Positions 9,861 to 18,015 of a stretch of 53,697 nucleotides of DNA are shown here, piece by piece. The stretch lies in contig JAMPBP010000001.1 in NCBI GenBank assembly GCA_023666645.1, forward strand, positions 1,186,212-1,239,908, read 5' to 3'. Both the position numbers and the translations under genes were made by a program. The notes under the pieces were generated by a model. It saw nothing but the letters and a program-made list of their open reading frames with translations. It searched no databases and was not told the origin of the DNA. Source of the DNA: Clostridiales bacterium (GTDB taxonomy: Bacteria; Bacteroidota; Bacteroidia; Bacteroidales; Muribaculaceae). How positions within the stretch are numbered: position 1 is the stretch's first letter; each line of letters starts with the position of its first letter.

Positions 9861-10138
9861 TATTATATGGTATGTTATATAATTGATATTTTGAAATTGT
9901 CATATCCCTTTCTCAACAGGCTCTGGCTGAGAACAGGGCAATTCAGAGGGCAAAATTACAACTTTATCTTGGCAATTAAACATTTTATACCAAAATATTT
10001 GTTCCAAATGGCAGGCGTCATTCACAAAGCGTCGTTCACAAGCGTCACTCACAAGGCATCATTCTACCTCAAAACAGACCCGAAAATTTTTTTCAATACA
10101 AAATCTCAGAAATTCTTGCAAAATACAAAAAGGTTTTC
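9861..10138. other. Intergenic gap between panC and the first tRNA-Glu
   Basis: This AT-rich gap has no convincing gene. It holds the presumed panC promoter region on the minus strand and three imperfect tandem copies of a 13-14-base unit, GTCATTCACAAAGC, GTCGTTCACAAGC and GTCACTCACAAGGC (10017-10057). A long open frame reaching into it from within panC is an antisense shadow. Confidence 0.6.
10017..10057. repeat. Short tandem repeat, three imperfect 13-14-bp units
   Basis: Three consecutive units share GTCnnTCACAA and end in GC: 10017-10030, 10031-10043 and 10044-10057. A partial fourth (ATCATTC) follows. No function is suggested by position beyond lying in the panC/tRNA intergenic gap. Confidence 0.6.
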
Positions 10139-10146
10139 TACCTTTG
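10116..10146 (+). promoter_or_regulatory. Promoter of tRNA-Glu copy 1
   Basis: TTG at 10116-10118, 20 bases of spacer, then TACCTTTG at 10139-10146. This matches the Bacteroidetes primary-sigma consensus. The mature tRNA starts 40 bases after the -7 box. Confidence 0.8.
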
Positions 10147-10186
10147 CACCGTTGTTAGCGCAGAAACCTCAGTGTCACTTCAAAAT

Positions 10187-10259
10187 GGCGATTTAGTGTA
10201 GAGGCCTAGCACGCCGCCCTCTCAAGGCGGAGACTCGGGTTCGAATCCCGGACTCGCTA
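10187..10259 (+). tRNA. tRNA-Glu(CUC), copy 1
   Basis: A 73-base cloverleaf without encoded CCA. The acceptor stem is GGCGATT with ACTCGCT, containing a G-U first pair and one U-C mismatch at the sixth pair. The D stem is GTGT/GCAC. The anticodon stem CCGCC/GGCGG holds the loop CTCTCAA with anticodon CTC at 10221-10223. The T stem TCGGG/CCCGG encloses TTCGAAT. The variable loop is four bases, as in Glu tRNAs. It would decode GAG. It is identical to the copy at 11998 and has its own promoter and terminator. Confidence 0.93.
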
Positions 10260-10265
10260 CAACAC

Positions 10266-10304
10266 AAAGCGGTGCTTATCAACCTAAGCACCGCTTTTCT
10301 TTTA
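10266..10304 (+). terminator. Terminator of tRNA-Glu copy 1
   Basis: A perfect 13-bp stem, AAAGCGGTGCTTA (10266-10278) with TAAGCACCGCTTT (10285-10297), has a six-base loop and a T-rich tail. Confidence 0.9.
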
Positions 10305-10371
10305 TTCCAACTTTACCTCAAGCCAAAATGAATGACATGCATCGGGGGAGAGGCGAGACAATACGCTTACA

Positions 10372-11448
10372 TCAGAAGTCAGCGAAAGCCCATCGGTAGG
10401 TTCGGAATTTAAGCAAATCAACCGGATCATGTTTTGCCGACTTAGTTGCCATATACATCAATTCAATAGGACGCTTTTCATCAGCAGTCCATACACCGGC
10501 TTGACAGTAATATTCATAGAACGATGGGAAAATATCGCAATGAATATCGTCCAAAAACACGATCCTGCTATTATTGGCTTTATTGCATAATTCAACGTAC
10601 ACATGGGCGCATCTATACGACTGATTGGAAATACATCTTTCAACATATTTCGGATCAGTCAAACCAATGGCATACAATAAATTCTCATAGAATCTGACAG
10701 GTTCCTCTATTATGAATATGATCTCTCCGCTCGTCTCCTCTTTCTTTGCCCAATATCTGAAATTCAGACTCCTTGACTCCCCATTGGTTTTGGTAAAGTA
10801 GAATCCCATATTTCCGTATTTATAGAAACACAATGAAATAGACTTAAGTGATTTCCCTATTTCCGAATTTATTCTTTCGCACAGAAGATTACACGTATCT
10901 CTCTGGCCCTCAATATCGACAGAAGCCATAGGGTACTTGCCTAAATCCCTGATATAGCGCAACCCCGAGTTCTCGCCAAATTGAACAGTATGTTTTGTAA
11001 CATACATTAAATAAGGCACATCATAAGAGACATTGATTTTTAACTTAGGCACTTGACCGGAATTAATTTCATCAGTCACGGGACGATACACTCCGCTCAC
11101 GGAGAGAATGCGTTCAAATTCAATTTTCTGATTTCCCTCAAACAGAATATTACCATCATCGTCGCGTGTGGTCGTCATTTCCATTTCAATAACTTCTTCA
11201 GGATGCACCCCATATAGCTTAATCATTGCAACATCGGCTACATCAGTCTCAAAAAATTCGGCATAAGCGTCTGATTTTTTCTCAAAATTAATAGATATGG
11301 AACCATCAACCTCTTCCCAATCAACATCGTATAACTGGGGCAAGCGCAATTCTTCCGCTTCATCCTTACTGCAACTGCCAAGCATCAAGACAGATAAAGC
11401 TCCCATAAAAATCCCGGCAAATATCCTGCTTATTCTTTTGTGGAACAT
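10372..11448 (-). CDS. Hypothetical lipoprotein between the two tRNA-Glu genes
   Basis: I do not recognise this family. From the ATG at 11448 the protein has 358 residues and a clear lipoprotein signal (MFHKRISRIFAG, core MGALSVLML, then GSC with Cys26). The open frame extends to 11520, but that would place 24 polar residues before the signal peptide, so the inner start is preferred. The mature part is acidic and mixed alpha/beta, with no catalytic motif seen, and a predicted periplasmic or surface location. It is flanked on both sides by tRNA-Glu copies and is richer in A and T than neighbouring housekeeping genes, suggesting late arrival. A good promoter lies at 11580-11610. It resembles unannotated Bacteroidetes lipoproteins in general only. 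Confidence 0.7.
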   Translation of the reverse strand: MFHKRISRIFAGIFMGALSVLMLGSCSKDEAEELRLPQLYDVDWEEVDGSISINFEKKSDAYAEFFETDVADVAMIKLYGVHPEEVIEMEMTTTRDDDGNILFEGNQKIEFERILSVSGVYRPVTDEINSGQVPKLKINVSYDVPYLMYVTKHTVQFGENSGLRYIRDLGKYPMASVDIEGQRDTCNLLCERINSEIGKSLKSISLCFYKYGNMGFYFTKTNGESRSLNFRYWAKKEETSGEIIFIIEEPVRFYENLLYAIGLTDPKYVERCISNQSYRCAHVYVELCNKANNSRIVFLDDIHCDIFPSFYEYYCQAGVWTADEKRPIELMYMATKSAKHDPVDLLKFRTYRWAFADF

Positions 11449-11579
11449 AGACTGTTTAACTTCTCGAAAAACCAAGCACATTTCTTGGCTATGACCCAGC
11501 AAATCAGATTTCCCCCTCATGATAAATAGATATTAAGTTGATAATATTATCCCATGCCTCCATAGACAATAAGAATTCC

Positions 11580-11610
11580 CAAATATATAAAAAATAGTTA
11601 ACGTTCGCAA
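11580..11610 (-). promoter_or_regulatory. Promoter of the lipoprotein gene at 11.4 kb
   Basis: On the minus strand TTG (11608-11610), exactly 20 bases, then TATATTTG (11580-11587). Transcription would start near 11574, leaving a leader of about 125 bases to the preferred ATG. Confidence 0.65.
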
Positions 11611-11926
11611 TATTTTACTAAAATTTTTCAAAAAAATCAATTTTCTCGACTACAATAACCATCCCTCCCCCTCACCAACTATCCATCACAAACAGGCACC
11701 TAAAGGACAATGTTTATTATTTAATGTGAGAAAAAAAATATTCAATCGGGACTGTAAGCCTTCCTGCTCGTGTAGAGGCCACCTGTCATCAATCACTTAT
11801 CATTAAACAGTTTATTTCACTTAAACCCACTGTAAGCCAGATGCTTACAGTTCCAGTTTGCTCCACACTAAGTCGGCTAACTCCAATCAGCGACAGGAAA
11901 ATTTCAAATTGCAATTTGAAAAAAAA
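11611..11926. other. AT-rich intergenic gap before tRNA-Glu copy 2
   Basis: No gene is supported here. It contains a 9-bp hairpin ACTGTAAGC (11829-11837) with GCTTACAGT (11843-11851) and the perfect palindrome TTTCAAATTGCAATTTGAAA (11902-11921), which ends six bases before the -33 TTTG of the second tRNA promoter. Confidence 0.6.
11902..11921. promoter_or_regulatory. Perfect 20-bp palindrome next to the tRNA-Glu copy 2 promoter
   Basis: TTTCAAATTGCAATTTGAAA reads the same on both strands. It lies five bases upstream of the -33 box at 11927. It is absent upstream of the first tRNA copy, so the two promoters are not equivalent. A dimeric regulator site is possible but unproven. Confidence 0.45.
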
Positions 11927-11958
11927 TTTGCATGATTCAAATATTATGCCTAACTTTG
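11927..11958 (+). promoter_or_regulatory. Promoter of tRNA-Glu copy 2
   Basis: TTTG (11927-11930), 20-base spacer, TAACTTTG (11951-11958). The stretch after it, from TTGTTAGCGCAGAAACCTCAG, is nearly the same as upstream of copy 1, so the duplicated unit includes the leader. Confidence 0.8.
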
Positions 11959-11997
11959 CACTGTTGTTAGCGCAGAAACCTCAGCGTCAATCAAAAT

Positions 11998-12070
11998 GGC
12001 GATTTAGTGTAGAGGCCTAGCACGCCGCCCTCTCAAGGCGGAGACTCGGGTTCGAATCCCGGACTCGCTA
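11998..12070 (+). tRNA. tRNA-Glu(CUC), copy 2
   Basis: All 73 bases are identical to the copy at 10187-10259, including the CTC anticodon and the U-C mismatch in the acceptor stem. The leader before it and the terminator after it are also homologous, but with several differences outside the mature tRNA. The mature sequence has therefore been conserved or homogenised while the flanks drifted. Confidence 0.93.
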
Positions 12071-12076
12071 CAACAG

Positions 12077-12113
12077 AAAGCGATGCTTATCAATCTAAGC
12101 ACCGCTTTTTTTT
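12077..12113 (+). terminator. Terminator of tRNA-Glu copy 2
   Basis: AAAGCGATGCTTA and TAAGCACCGCTTT form a 13-bp stem with one A-C mismatch, followed by eight Ts. It is the counterpart of the terminator of copy 1. Confidence 0.9.
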
Positions 12114-12427
12114 GCACCTATCCCGCCCTTCAGCGCAACACAACTTGCGGCCCAACCATTATGGGTCTGCGGATAGGGGCGGTTGTTAGCACCTGTCCGC
12201 TGATCCGTCAAATGGGCACCCAATAACTGTTGTGCCTTTAATTGGAAGGTATACTCACGGGCATCTGATGACTTGATGCTTTGAGCTCGGTTCCATCATG
12301 ATTTACCAACTTGTTGGTATTTGTTGATATCTTAGAGGGGTGAGCCTGTAACATTCGTTGGTATTTTTCATCATTTTTAGGTATTCCTGAGATATTTGGC
12401 TCATGGTAATTTTGCAGTGTTAAAATT
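12114..12427 (+). promoter_or_regulatory. Upstream region of the TonB receptor cluster with repeated operator-like motif
   Basis: No gene is supported here. TACCAAC-TT-GTTGGTA (12304-12319) is a perfect inverted repeat. Its right arm extended to GTTGGTATTT (12313-12322) recurs at 12357-12366. A -7 box TAATTTTG lies at 12407-12414, 13 bases before the receptor ATG, without a good -33 TTG. A weak core promoter plus upstream repeats is the usual layout of an activated or repressed gene. Confidence 0.45.
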
Positions 12428-15187
12428 ATGCCAGTCAAAAAATCTCATATTATATTACCTGCAACATTGCTTGCGGCTTCCTTTGCCTCGCAGGCAAGGA
12501 ATCTAAACATACATGTTGTAGACGGCCAGTCGGGCATACCGCTCGAAATGGCAGCATTGTCGTTCTCACGTGACGGGAAACAATCGGCAAGTGCATACAC
12601 AGGATCCGACGGCACCGCAATGCAAGACCTTAAAAATGGCGAGTGGACAATAAACGTATGGTCAGTGGGATACAAGCCTACACACATCAATATCTCAATC
12701 ACCGACACCTCTCAATCGTCATACACTCTGAGGATGCTTCCACTCGACCCCATCGATGAGGTAGTGGTAACAGCTCGTGAAGGACGTCACGCCACGAGTT
12801 CATCAATCATAGACTCGACCGCAATGCAGCATCTTCAGCCATCGAGTTTCACTGACCTGCTGGAACTGATACCTGGAAATATATCTAAAGACCCCTCCAT
12901 GGGGAGTCCCAATGTAATAAACCTGCGCACCGCTACAAACATCTCAGGCACCGACAACGATTACATGACCTCGGCCATAGGTACCTCATTTGTAGTAGAT
13001 GGCGTACCGATCAACAACAACGCGGTGATGCAAACCACGACCGACTCCAACCATTCCGTTCGAGCAACCGTAGGAAAAGGTGTCGACATGCGCACCATTG
13101 CCACCGACGATATTGAGAAAGTCGAGATCGTGCGCGGGATAGCATCGGTGGAATATGGCGAGCTCACTTCGGGTCTTGTAAATATCAAGAGGAAAAGCGG
13201 CGTGACACGTCTCGAGGCACGTTTCAAGGCCGACAGTAAAAGCCAGTTGTTCTACGTGGGTAAGGGAATTAAGATGCCTGGCAACGATTGGATCATAAAT
13301 GCAGGCATAGGCTACCTCGACGCAAAGATTGACCAGCGCAACCCGAGGGAAAACTACAATCGAGTCAACGGCTCAATACGAAGCAACAAACGTTTCAGCA
13401 ACACGGTGTTGCTTATCTCGTGGAATTCATCGCTGAATTATACAGGTTCATTTGAGAGTGACAACAACGACCCCGATCTCACCATAAACAACACCATCGA
13501 CCGCTTCAACACAAAAAATCACACCGTGAGCTGGAACAATGTGTTGACAGTGAAGCCTGTGGAAAACAAAATATTCCGAGACGCCTCACTCACTACAGGC
13601 CTCAGCTACTCCCGCGAGCGACTCCACCAGACACGTCATGTGGCAGCATCGCGCATCATGCCCATGACCGTATCCCTGGTGCCTGGACCCAACTATGCAG
13701 GCTATCTTCCTATGCTCTACCTCGCAACGCTCGATGTGGAGGGAGACCCTTTTACCGCCTATATTAAAGCAGCCACAACATTGGGATACACATCGGGCAC
13801 TGTCACCTATGCTCTAAAAGGTGGCATCGAGTGGAACATGAGCAAGAACTATGGCCGAGGAAATATCTATGACCTCGAGAGGCCAATCACGGCCGAGAGC
13901 GGAACACGTCCTCGCGCATTCAATGATATCCCCGCCATGCATCAGCTCTCAATATATGCCGAAAGCCGCAACACGCTGAGACTGGGCAGACACACTGTCG
14001 AGGCCTCCATAGGACTACGCGAGACCATGCTGCTGCATCTCGACTCTAAATATAAACTTGCCGGCAAACCCTATCTTGACCCACGCTTCACAATGTCATG
14101 GACAATGCCTGCCATATATATCGCCGGCAACCCGCTAATTCCCGAACTTAACGGCGGCCTGGGCTGGCAAACCAAGATGCCTGTGGCTTCGTTTCTATAT
14201 CCCGCACCGCGATACACCGACATTGAGCAGCTCAACTATTATCACAACGTGCCTGAATATCGCGTGATGAATGTGATGACATTCATTGACGATGTCACAA
14301 ATTACAACCTCCTGGCAGCACGCAACTTCAAATGGGAGGTAAGAGCCGATTTCAGTTATCACGACAACCGCCTGTCGGTAACCTATTTCAGAGAAAAGAT
14401 GCACAATGGATTCCGCCACACCGGCGATGTGCTCCGCTATAATTACCACAGATATGACGCAAGCGGTTTCGACCCATATGCCGCAGGCCGCGGCCCAATG
14501 ATTGAAGAACTGCCCTATACCGAAGCGTCCTACCAGGCAATTCGCCCCACGGTGGTCAATGGAAGCTCAACCATGAAAGAGGGTGTTGAATACACTTTTC
14601 AAACACGTAGATTTCCGGTCATACATACCCGCATGACCCTCTCGGGAGCATGGCTGCGCACAACCAATGGAAGCAGCACTCCATTATGGTACAATCCCGG
14701 AGTGACAATGAACGGCCAACAGCTCCAATACTTCGGACTCTATGACGATGTCGACGGGAGCACCTACGAGAGCCTCAACACCAACATCATGCTTGATACC
14801 GACCTACCCAAACTCGGGTTGCGCTTCTCAATAGCTATCCAGAACATGTGGTTCACATCCCGACGCACACTCTTCCGCGATGGCACCCCCACCCACTATA
14901 TGGATCCCGAAGGTAATGTCTACCCATTCACCGAAGAGTCGCTCAACAACCCATACACACGTCAGCTCGTACGTCAGTTTGCCGCAACAGCATTTGACCG
15001 CCACTCCGTTCCCTCTGAGACTGCCATAAACCTCAAGGCGACAAAGACCTTCTGGAACAACCGGGTCAACATCGCCCTATATGTGAACCGTCTGTTCACC
15101 ATCATGCCCGATTACAAAAGCTACGGCATGACCATAAGACGCTATTCCAATCCCTACTTCGGCATGGAACTCAATCTCAAAATATAG
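12428..15187 (+). CDS. TonB-dependent outer-membrane receptor
   Basis: A 919-residue outer-membrane receptor that would import a ligand using TonB energy. After a signal peptide (ILPATLLAASFASQA) comes a carboxypeptidase-regulatory-like beta domain (about 25-105), a TonB box IDEVVVTA near 110, the plug (about 120-260, including SFVVDGVPINNNAV and VEYGELTSGLVNIKRKSG) and a barrel ending in FGMELNLKI with the terminal aromatic/hydrophobic pattern. It is not accompanied by a SusD partner. Instead it heads a block with a DUF4876 lipoprotein, a DUF6850 barrel and an ABC transporter, so it is probably not a classic glycan SusCD system. The ligand is unknown. A metal, metallophore or peptide are options. 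Confidence 0.9.
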   Translation: MPVKKSHIILPATLLAASFASQARNLNIHVVDGQSGIPLEMAALSFSRDGKQSASAYTGSDGTAMQDLKNGEWTINVWSVGYKPTHINISITDTSQSSYTLRMLPLDPIDEVVVTAREGRHATSSSIIDSTAMQHLQPSSFTDLLELIPGNISKDPSMGSPNVINLRTATNISGTDNDYMTSAIGTSFVVDGVPINNNAVMQTTTDSNHSVRATVGKGVDMRTIATDDIEKVEIVRGIASVEYGELTSGLVNIKRKSGVTRLEARFKADSKSQLFYVGKGIKMPGNDWIINAGIGYLDAKIDQRNPRENYNRVNGSIRSNKRFSNTVLLISWNSSLNYTGSFESDNNDPDLTINNTIDRFNTKNHTVSWNNVLTVKPVENKIFRDASLTTGLSYSRERLHQTRHVAASRIMPMTVSLVPGPNYAGYLPMLYLATLDVEGDPFTAYIKAATTLGYTSGTVTYALKGGIEWNMSKNYGRGNIYDLERPITAESGTRPRAFNDIPAMHQLSIYAESRNTLRLGRHTVEASIGLRETMLLHLDSKYKLAGKPYLDPRFTMSWTMPAIYIAGNPLIPELNGGLGWQTKMPVASFLYPAPRYTDIEQLNYYHNVPEYRVMNVMTFIDDVTNYNLLAARNFKWEVRADFSYHDNRLSVTYFREKMHNGFRHTGDVLRYNYHRYDASGFDPYAAGRGPMIEELPYTEASYQAIRPTVVNGSSTMKEGVEYTFQTRRFPVIHTRMTLSGAWLRTTNGSSTPLWYNPGVTMNGQQLQYFGLYDDVDGSTYESLNTNIMLDTDLPKLGLRFSIAIQNMWFTSRRTLFRDGTPTHYMDPEGNVYPFTEESLNNPYTRQLVRQFAATAFDRHSVPSETAINLKATKTFWNNRVNIALYVNRLFTIMPDYKSYGMTIRRYSNPYFGMELNLKI

Positions 15188-15229
15188 AACACATTATGCA
15201 CTCTATAAAATAAATCAATACATAAAATT

Positions 15230-16426
15230 ATGAAATTCAACAAATCACTACTCAAGACCATGATGGCCACACTTATCCTCAGCGGTGTGGCGACTTCGTG
15301 CAGCGACGACGATCCTGTGTACTACCAAATCAATGTCGACTCAAAGGCTCCCGAGGGTTACACTATCTCTGACATTGTGCTTAACTTCACCGAGCTCAAC
15401 ACCAAGGCCACATCGGTCGTAACCGACCTCAACAGCATGCAGCTCACTGCCGGCACATACAATGTGGAAGGTACAGCCAAGGCTACAGCCGAGGGGGTTG
15501 AGAAACACCTGCGTGTAGTAGCTGAGAATATAGTAATCACTCAGGATTCTAAGAATCTGAATCTCGACTGGTTCTTCTACAACCCCGACAATTCACTCAT
15601 ATTTAGTGAAATTTTCATCGCCGGGTCTTTAAACGCAAAGGGCACCGGTATGCTCTACGACTCCTATTTCCGCATCTATAACAACACCGACGATGTGATA
15701 TATGCCGATGGTCTCGCTCTATGTGAATCGGAGAACACCAACACCGGACTGCGTGAAATAAAGACCGAAGAGGCGAAGCCGACCGCCAATTTCACCGTCC
15801 AGACCATATATGTGATACCAGGCAACGGTACACAATATCCCATTCAACCCGGACAGTCAATAAAGATTGCCGATCAGGCTGTCGACTTCACCGAGCAAGT
15901 AAAACCCGCCATGAACAATACCGATGCCGACTTTGAATGGTATGATGACGTTACAATAGGAACGCTGCGCGACACTGATAATAACGAAGTGCCCAACCTT
16001 GACAAATGGTTCAGCTACAGCCGTACCATCTGGATTCCCACCCAGCAGTGCAACCGCTCATATGCCCTCGTGAGATTCCCCCAGGGAATGACCTCCGAGA
16101 CATTCCTAACCGACTATGATGGCACCTATACCTACACCAACACCAAGACCGGTACAGAGATGACAGCCAGGAATTGCTACCGTATCCCCAACGACTGGAT
16201 CATCGACGGTGTCAACCTGTGCGGGTCCTATGAGTATCAGATGGCAATGCTTGCTCCGTCGGTCGACATAAGCTATGCATCGATCGCCGATTCAAACGAC
16301 AAGACAAAGCGCGCCGGCAAAATGTTCGCACGCAAGGTGGCGGGTAAATCGCCTGCCGGGAACACCATTTACCAGGACACAAACGACTCAGCCAACGACT
16401 TTGAGATTGTAAGCGTCTACAAATAA
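15230..16426 (+). CDS. DUF4876-type surface/periplasmic lipoprotein
   Basis: A 398-residue lipoprotein. The signal peptide ends VATSC with acidic residues next (SDDDP), which in Bacteroidetes is compatible with export to the cell surface. The first part (25-115) looks like a beta-sandwich that describes repeated strand-turn elements. The second carries SEIFIAGSLNAKG and YFRIYNNTDDVIYADG, which resembles a lamin-tail-like fold, and I recognise the overall pattern as DUF4876. It begins 42 bases after the receptor gene. By position it is a plausible ligand-capturing partner of the receptor, the role SusD plays in SusCD pairs, but this is inference. Confidence 0.75.
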   Translation: MKFNKSLLKTMMATLILSGVATSCSDDDPVYYQINVDSKAPEGYTISDIVLNFTELNTKATSVVTDLNSMQLTAGTYNVEGTAKATAEGVEKHLRVVAENIVITQDSKNLNLDWFFYNPDNSLIFSEIFIAGSLNAKGTGMLYDSYFRIYNNTDDVIYADGLALCESENTNTGLREIKTEEAKPTANFTVQTIYVIPGNGTQYPIQPGQSIKIADQAVDFTEQVKPAMNNTDADFEWYDDVTIGTLRDTDNNEVPNLDKWFSYSRTIWIPTQQCNRSYALVRFPQGMTSETFLTDYDGTYTYTNTKTGTEMTARNCYRIPNDWIIDGVNLCGSYEYQMAMLAPSVDISYASIADSNDKTKRAGKMFARKVAGKSPAGNTIYQDTNDSANDFEIVSVYK

Positions 16427-16431
16427 GGCCA

Positions 16432-17985
16432 ATGAGACAATATCGCTTCATATTTTTGACTCTGATGGTTGTGGGGGCTACATGTGAAGGTATCATGCCC
16501 GCCCATGGAATTCCCCCACACCTTCTTCTTCGCACCACAGTCAGCTACGGGACTCCTCTGAAACAACAGTATCTCGAAATGTACAAGGACAATGTGGGAG
16601 CTATGATATTCAAGGATTCAGTAACTATATCCAAAGTATCTGCCACCTATAGTCACGACAGCTATAAGACACCGGTAAAGATGCAGACGGGTCGCGGAGG
16701 CTATGAGGTCGAGCTCCATGCCGAGTCATACCATAAGATGTCGCGACACACCACAGTGTGGGGAGAAGCCGATTATACCAAGAGTCAGATATATGACATA
16801 TCACATGCCGATTGTCTCGATTACGAGATGCTTGCCCCTTATGTGATGGGCAACGACCGCGGAGGTAAAATGTCGGTCCAACGCTACCGTTTCGGGGGCG
16901 GGTGGGCACATAGTTACGATCTTTGGACAGTAGGTCTTCAAGCGCGATACCGCGCCGAGATAGGCCACCGGCCTGTCGATCCCCGTGTCCGCGACATAGT
17001 CTCCGACCTCGATGTCATAATTGGAGCCACTCACCGGCTTCGTGAAAATTATGTGGCAGGAATGAATCTCGGACTTAGGATTTACAGTCAGAATTGCGAT
17101 GTCGACTTCTATAATCCGATGAACACCATCGAAACACTTGTCTTTTCAGGAATGGGCAGTCATTTTGCCCGCTTCACCGGCAACAAGGTCAAGGAGACAG
17201 GACACACTGCCAAAGTCTTTTCAGCCCAACTACAGCTCCTGCCGGTCAACAGGCGGGGATGGATTGCCATAATCAAAGGTTCAATGCTTTCGGCAGACCT
17301 GAGACTACGCAATCTGAACAATCTGACACCGGGCAAAGTCAAGACTACCGAAATGGGAGCAATCCTGGGCACAATACGACCATTGACCGCATCACTGGAA
17401 CTATTCCCTCTTGTCAAGGCTTCGATTTTTGACCGCAATGGTACCGAGAATCTTCTCGGCACTGGCGTGGGAGATGATTATTCAGTCATTGGCAAGCGTA
17501 AGAACTACAAGCATCGCGTGATGTCGATTTCGGCCGCATGCCCCGTGGAATGGATCAGCCCAAGCCGGGTCATCACAGTGACAGCAATCCCGGAAATGAA
17601 CTATACCGATGACAAAGAGTCACTGCTGGAGCCATCGCGACAGCTGCATGTCAACACTACCACCATTTCATTGGGCGTCCATTCACTGATTCACATTTCA
17701 TCGCGAGGATACCTCACATTCCAGACCGGATATTCTCACGCCCACCCTTCGGCCAAGACTCCACGGTGGGGCTCCCTCGACCTCACAACAGGTAGCGGAG
17801 CAGCTCTAAAACATAATTATGAGATGCTGAGCTCAAGCAACAATTGCATATCAGCCTCAACCTCCTGGTCCATGCTCATATCAAGAGTCGTATACACCCT
17901 GTCGGTAGCCTACCGCCATATAGAGTATGACCGCCTAAACAACAATGGCAATCTTGTGACAATAAGTTTCTCGGCTTCCTTTTGA
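16432..17985 (+). CDS. DUF6850-type outer-membrane beta-barrel protein
   Basis: A 517-residue protein starting five bases after the DUF4876 gene. It has a signal peptide (IFLTLMVVGA), no lipobox, and many amphipathic strands with aromatic girdles. It ends VTISFSASF with the C-terminal Phe expected of BamA-inserted barrels. I match it to the DUF6850 outer-membrane family from its position and pattern, with moderate confidence. No TonB box or plug is seen. It may form a second outer-membrane channel, or an assembly partner of the receptor and the lipoprotein. Confidence 0.7.
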   Translation: MRQYRFIFLTLMVVGATCEGIMPAHGIPPHLLLRTTVSYGTPLKQQYLEMYKDNVGAMIFKDSVTISKVSATYSHDSYKTPVKMQTGRGGYEVELHAESYHKMSRHTTVWGEADYTKSQIYDISHADCLDYEMLAPYVMGNDRGGKMSVQRYRFGGGWAHSYDLWTVGLQARYRAEIGHRPVDPRVRDIVSDLDVIIGATHRLRENYVAGMNLGLRIYSQNCDVDFYNPMNTIETLVFSGMGSHFARFTGNKVKETGHTAKVFSAQLQLLPVNRRGWIAIIKGSMLSADLRLRNLNNLTPGKVKTTEMGAILGTIRPLTASLELFPLVKASIFDRNGTENLLGTGVGDDYSVIGKRKNYKHRVMSISAACPVEWISPSRVITVTAIPEMNYTDDKESLLEPSRQLHVNTTTISLGVHSLIHISSRGYLTFQTGYSHAHPSAKTPRWGSLDLTTGSGAALKHNYEMLSSSNNCISASTSWSMLISRVVYTLSVAYRHIEYDRLNNNGNLVTISFSASF

Positions 17986-18015
17986 GAATCATCCATAATA
18001 AACAATCACTCCATA

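Noticed and set aside
9129-10196. A long plus-strand open frame over panC and its upstream gap
   Set aside because: It is antisense to panC, has no family features and runs through a promoter, tandem repeat and tRNA gene start. It is a shadow of panC codon usage.
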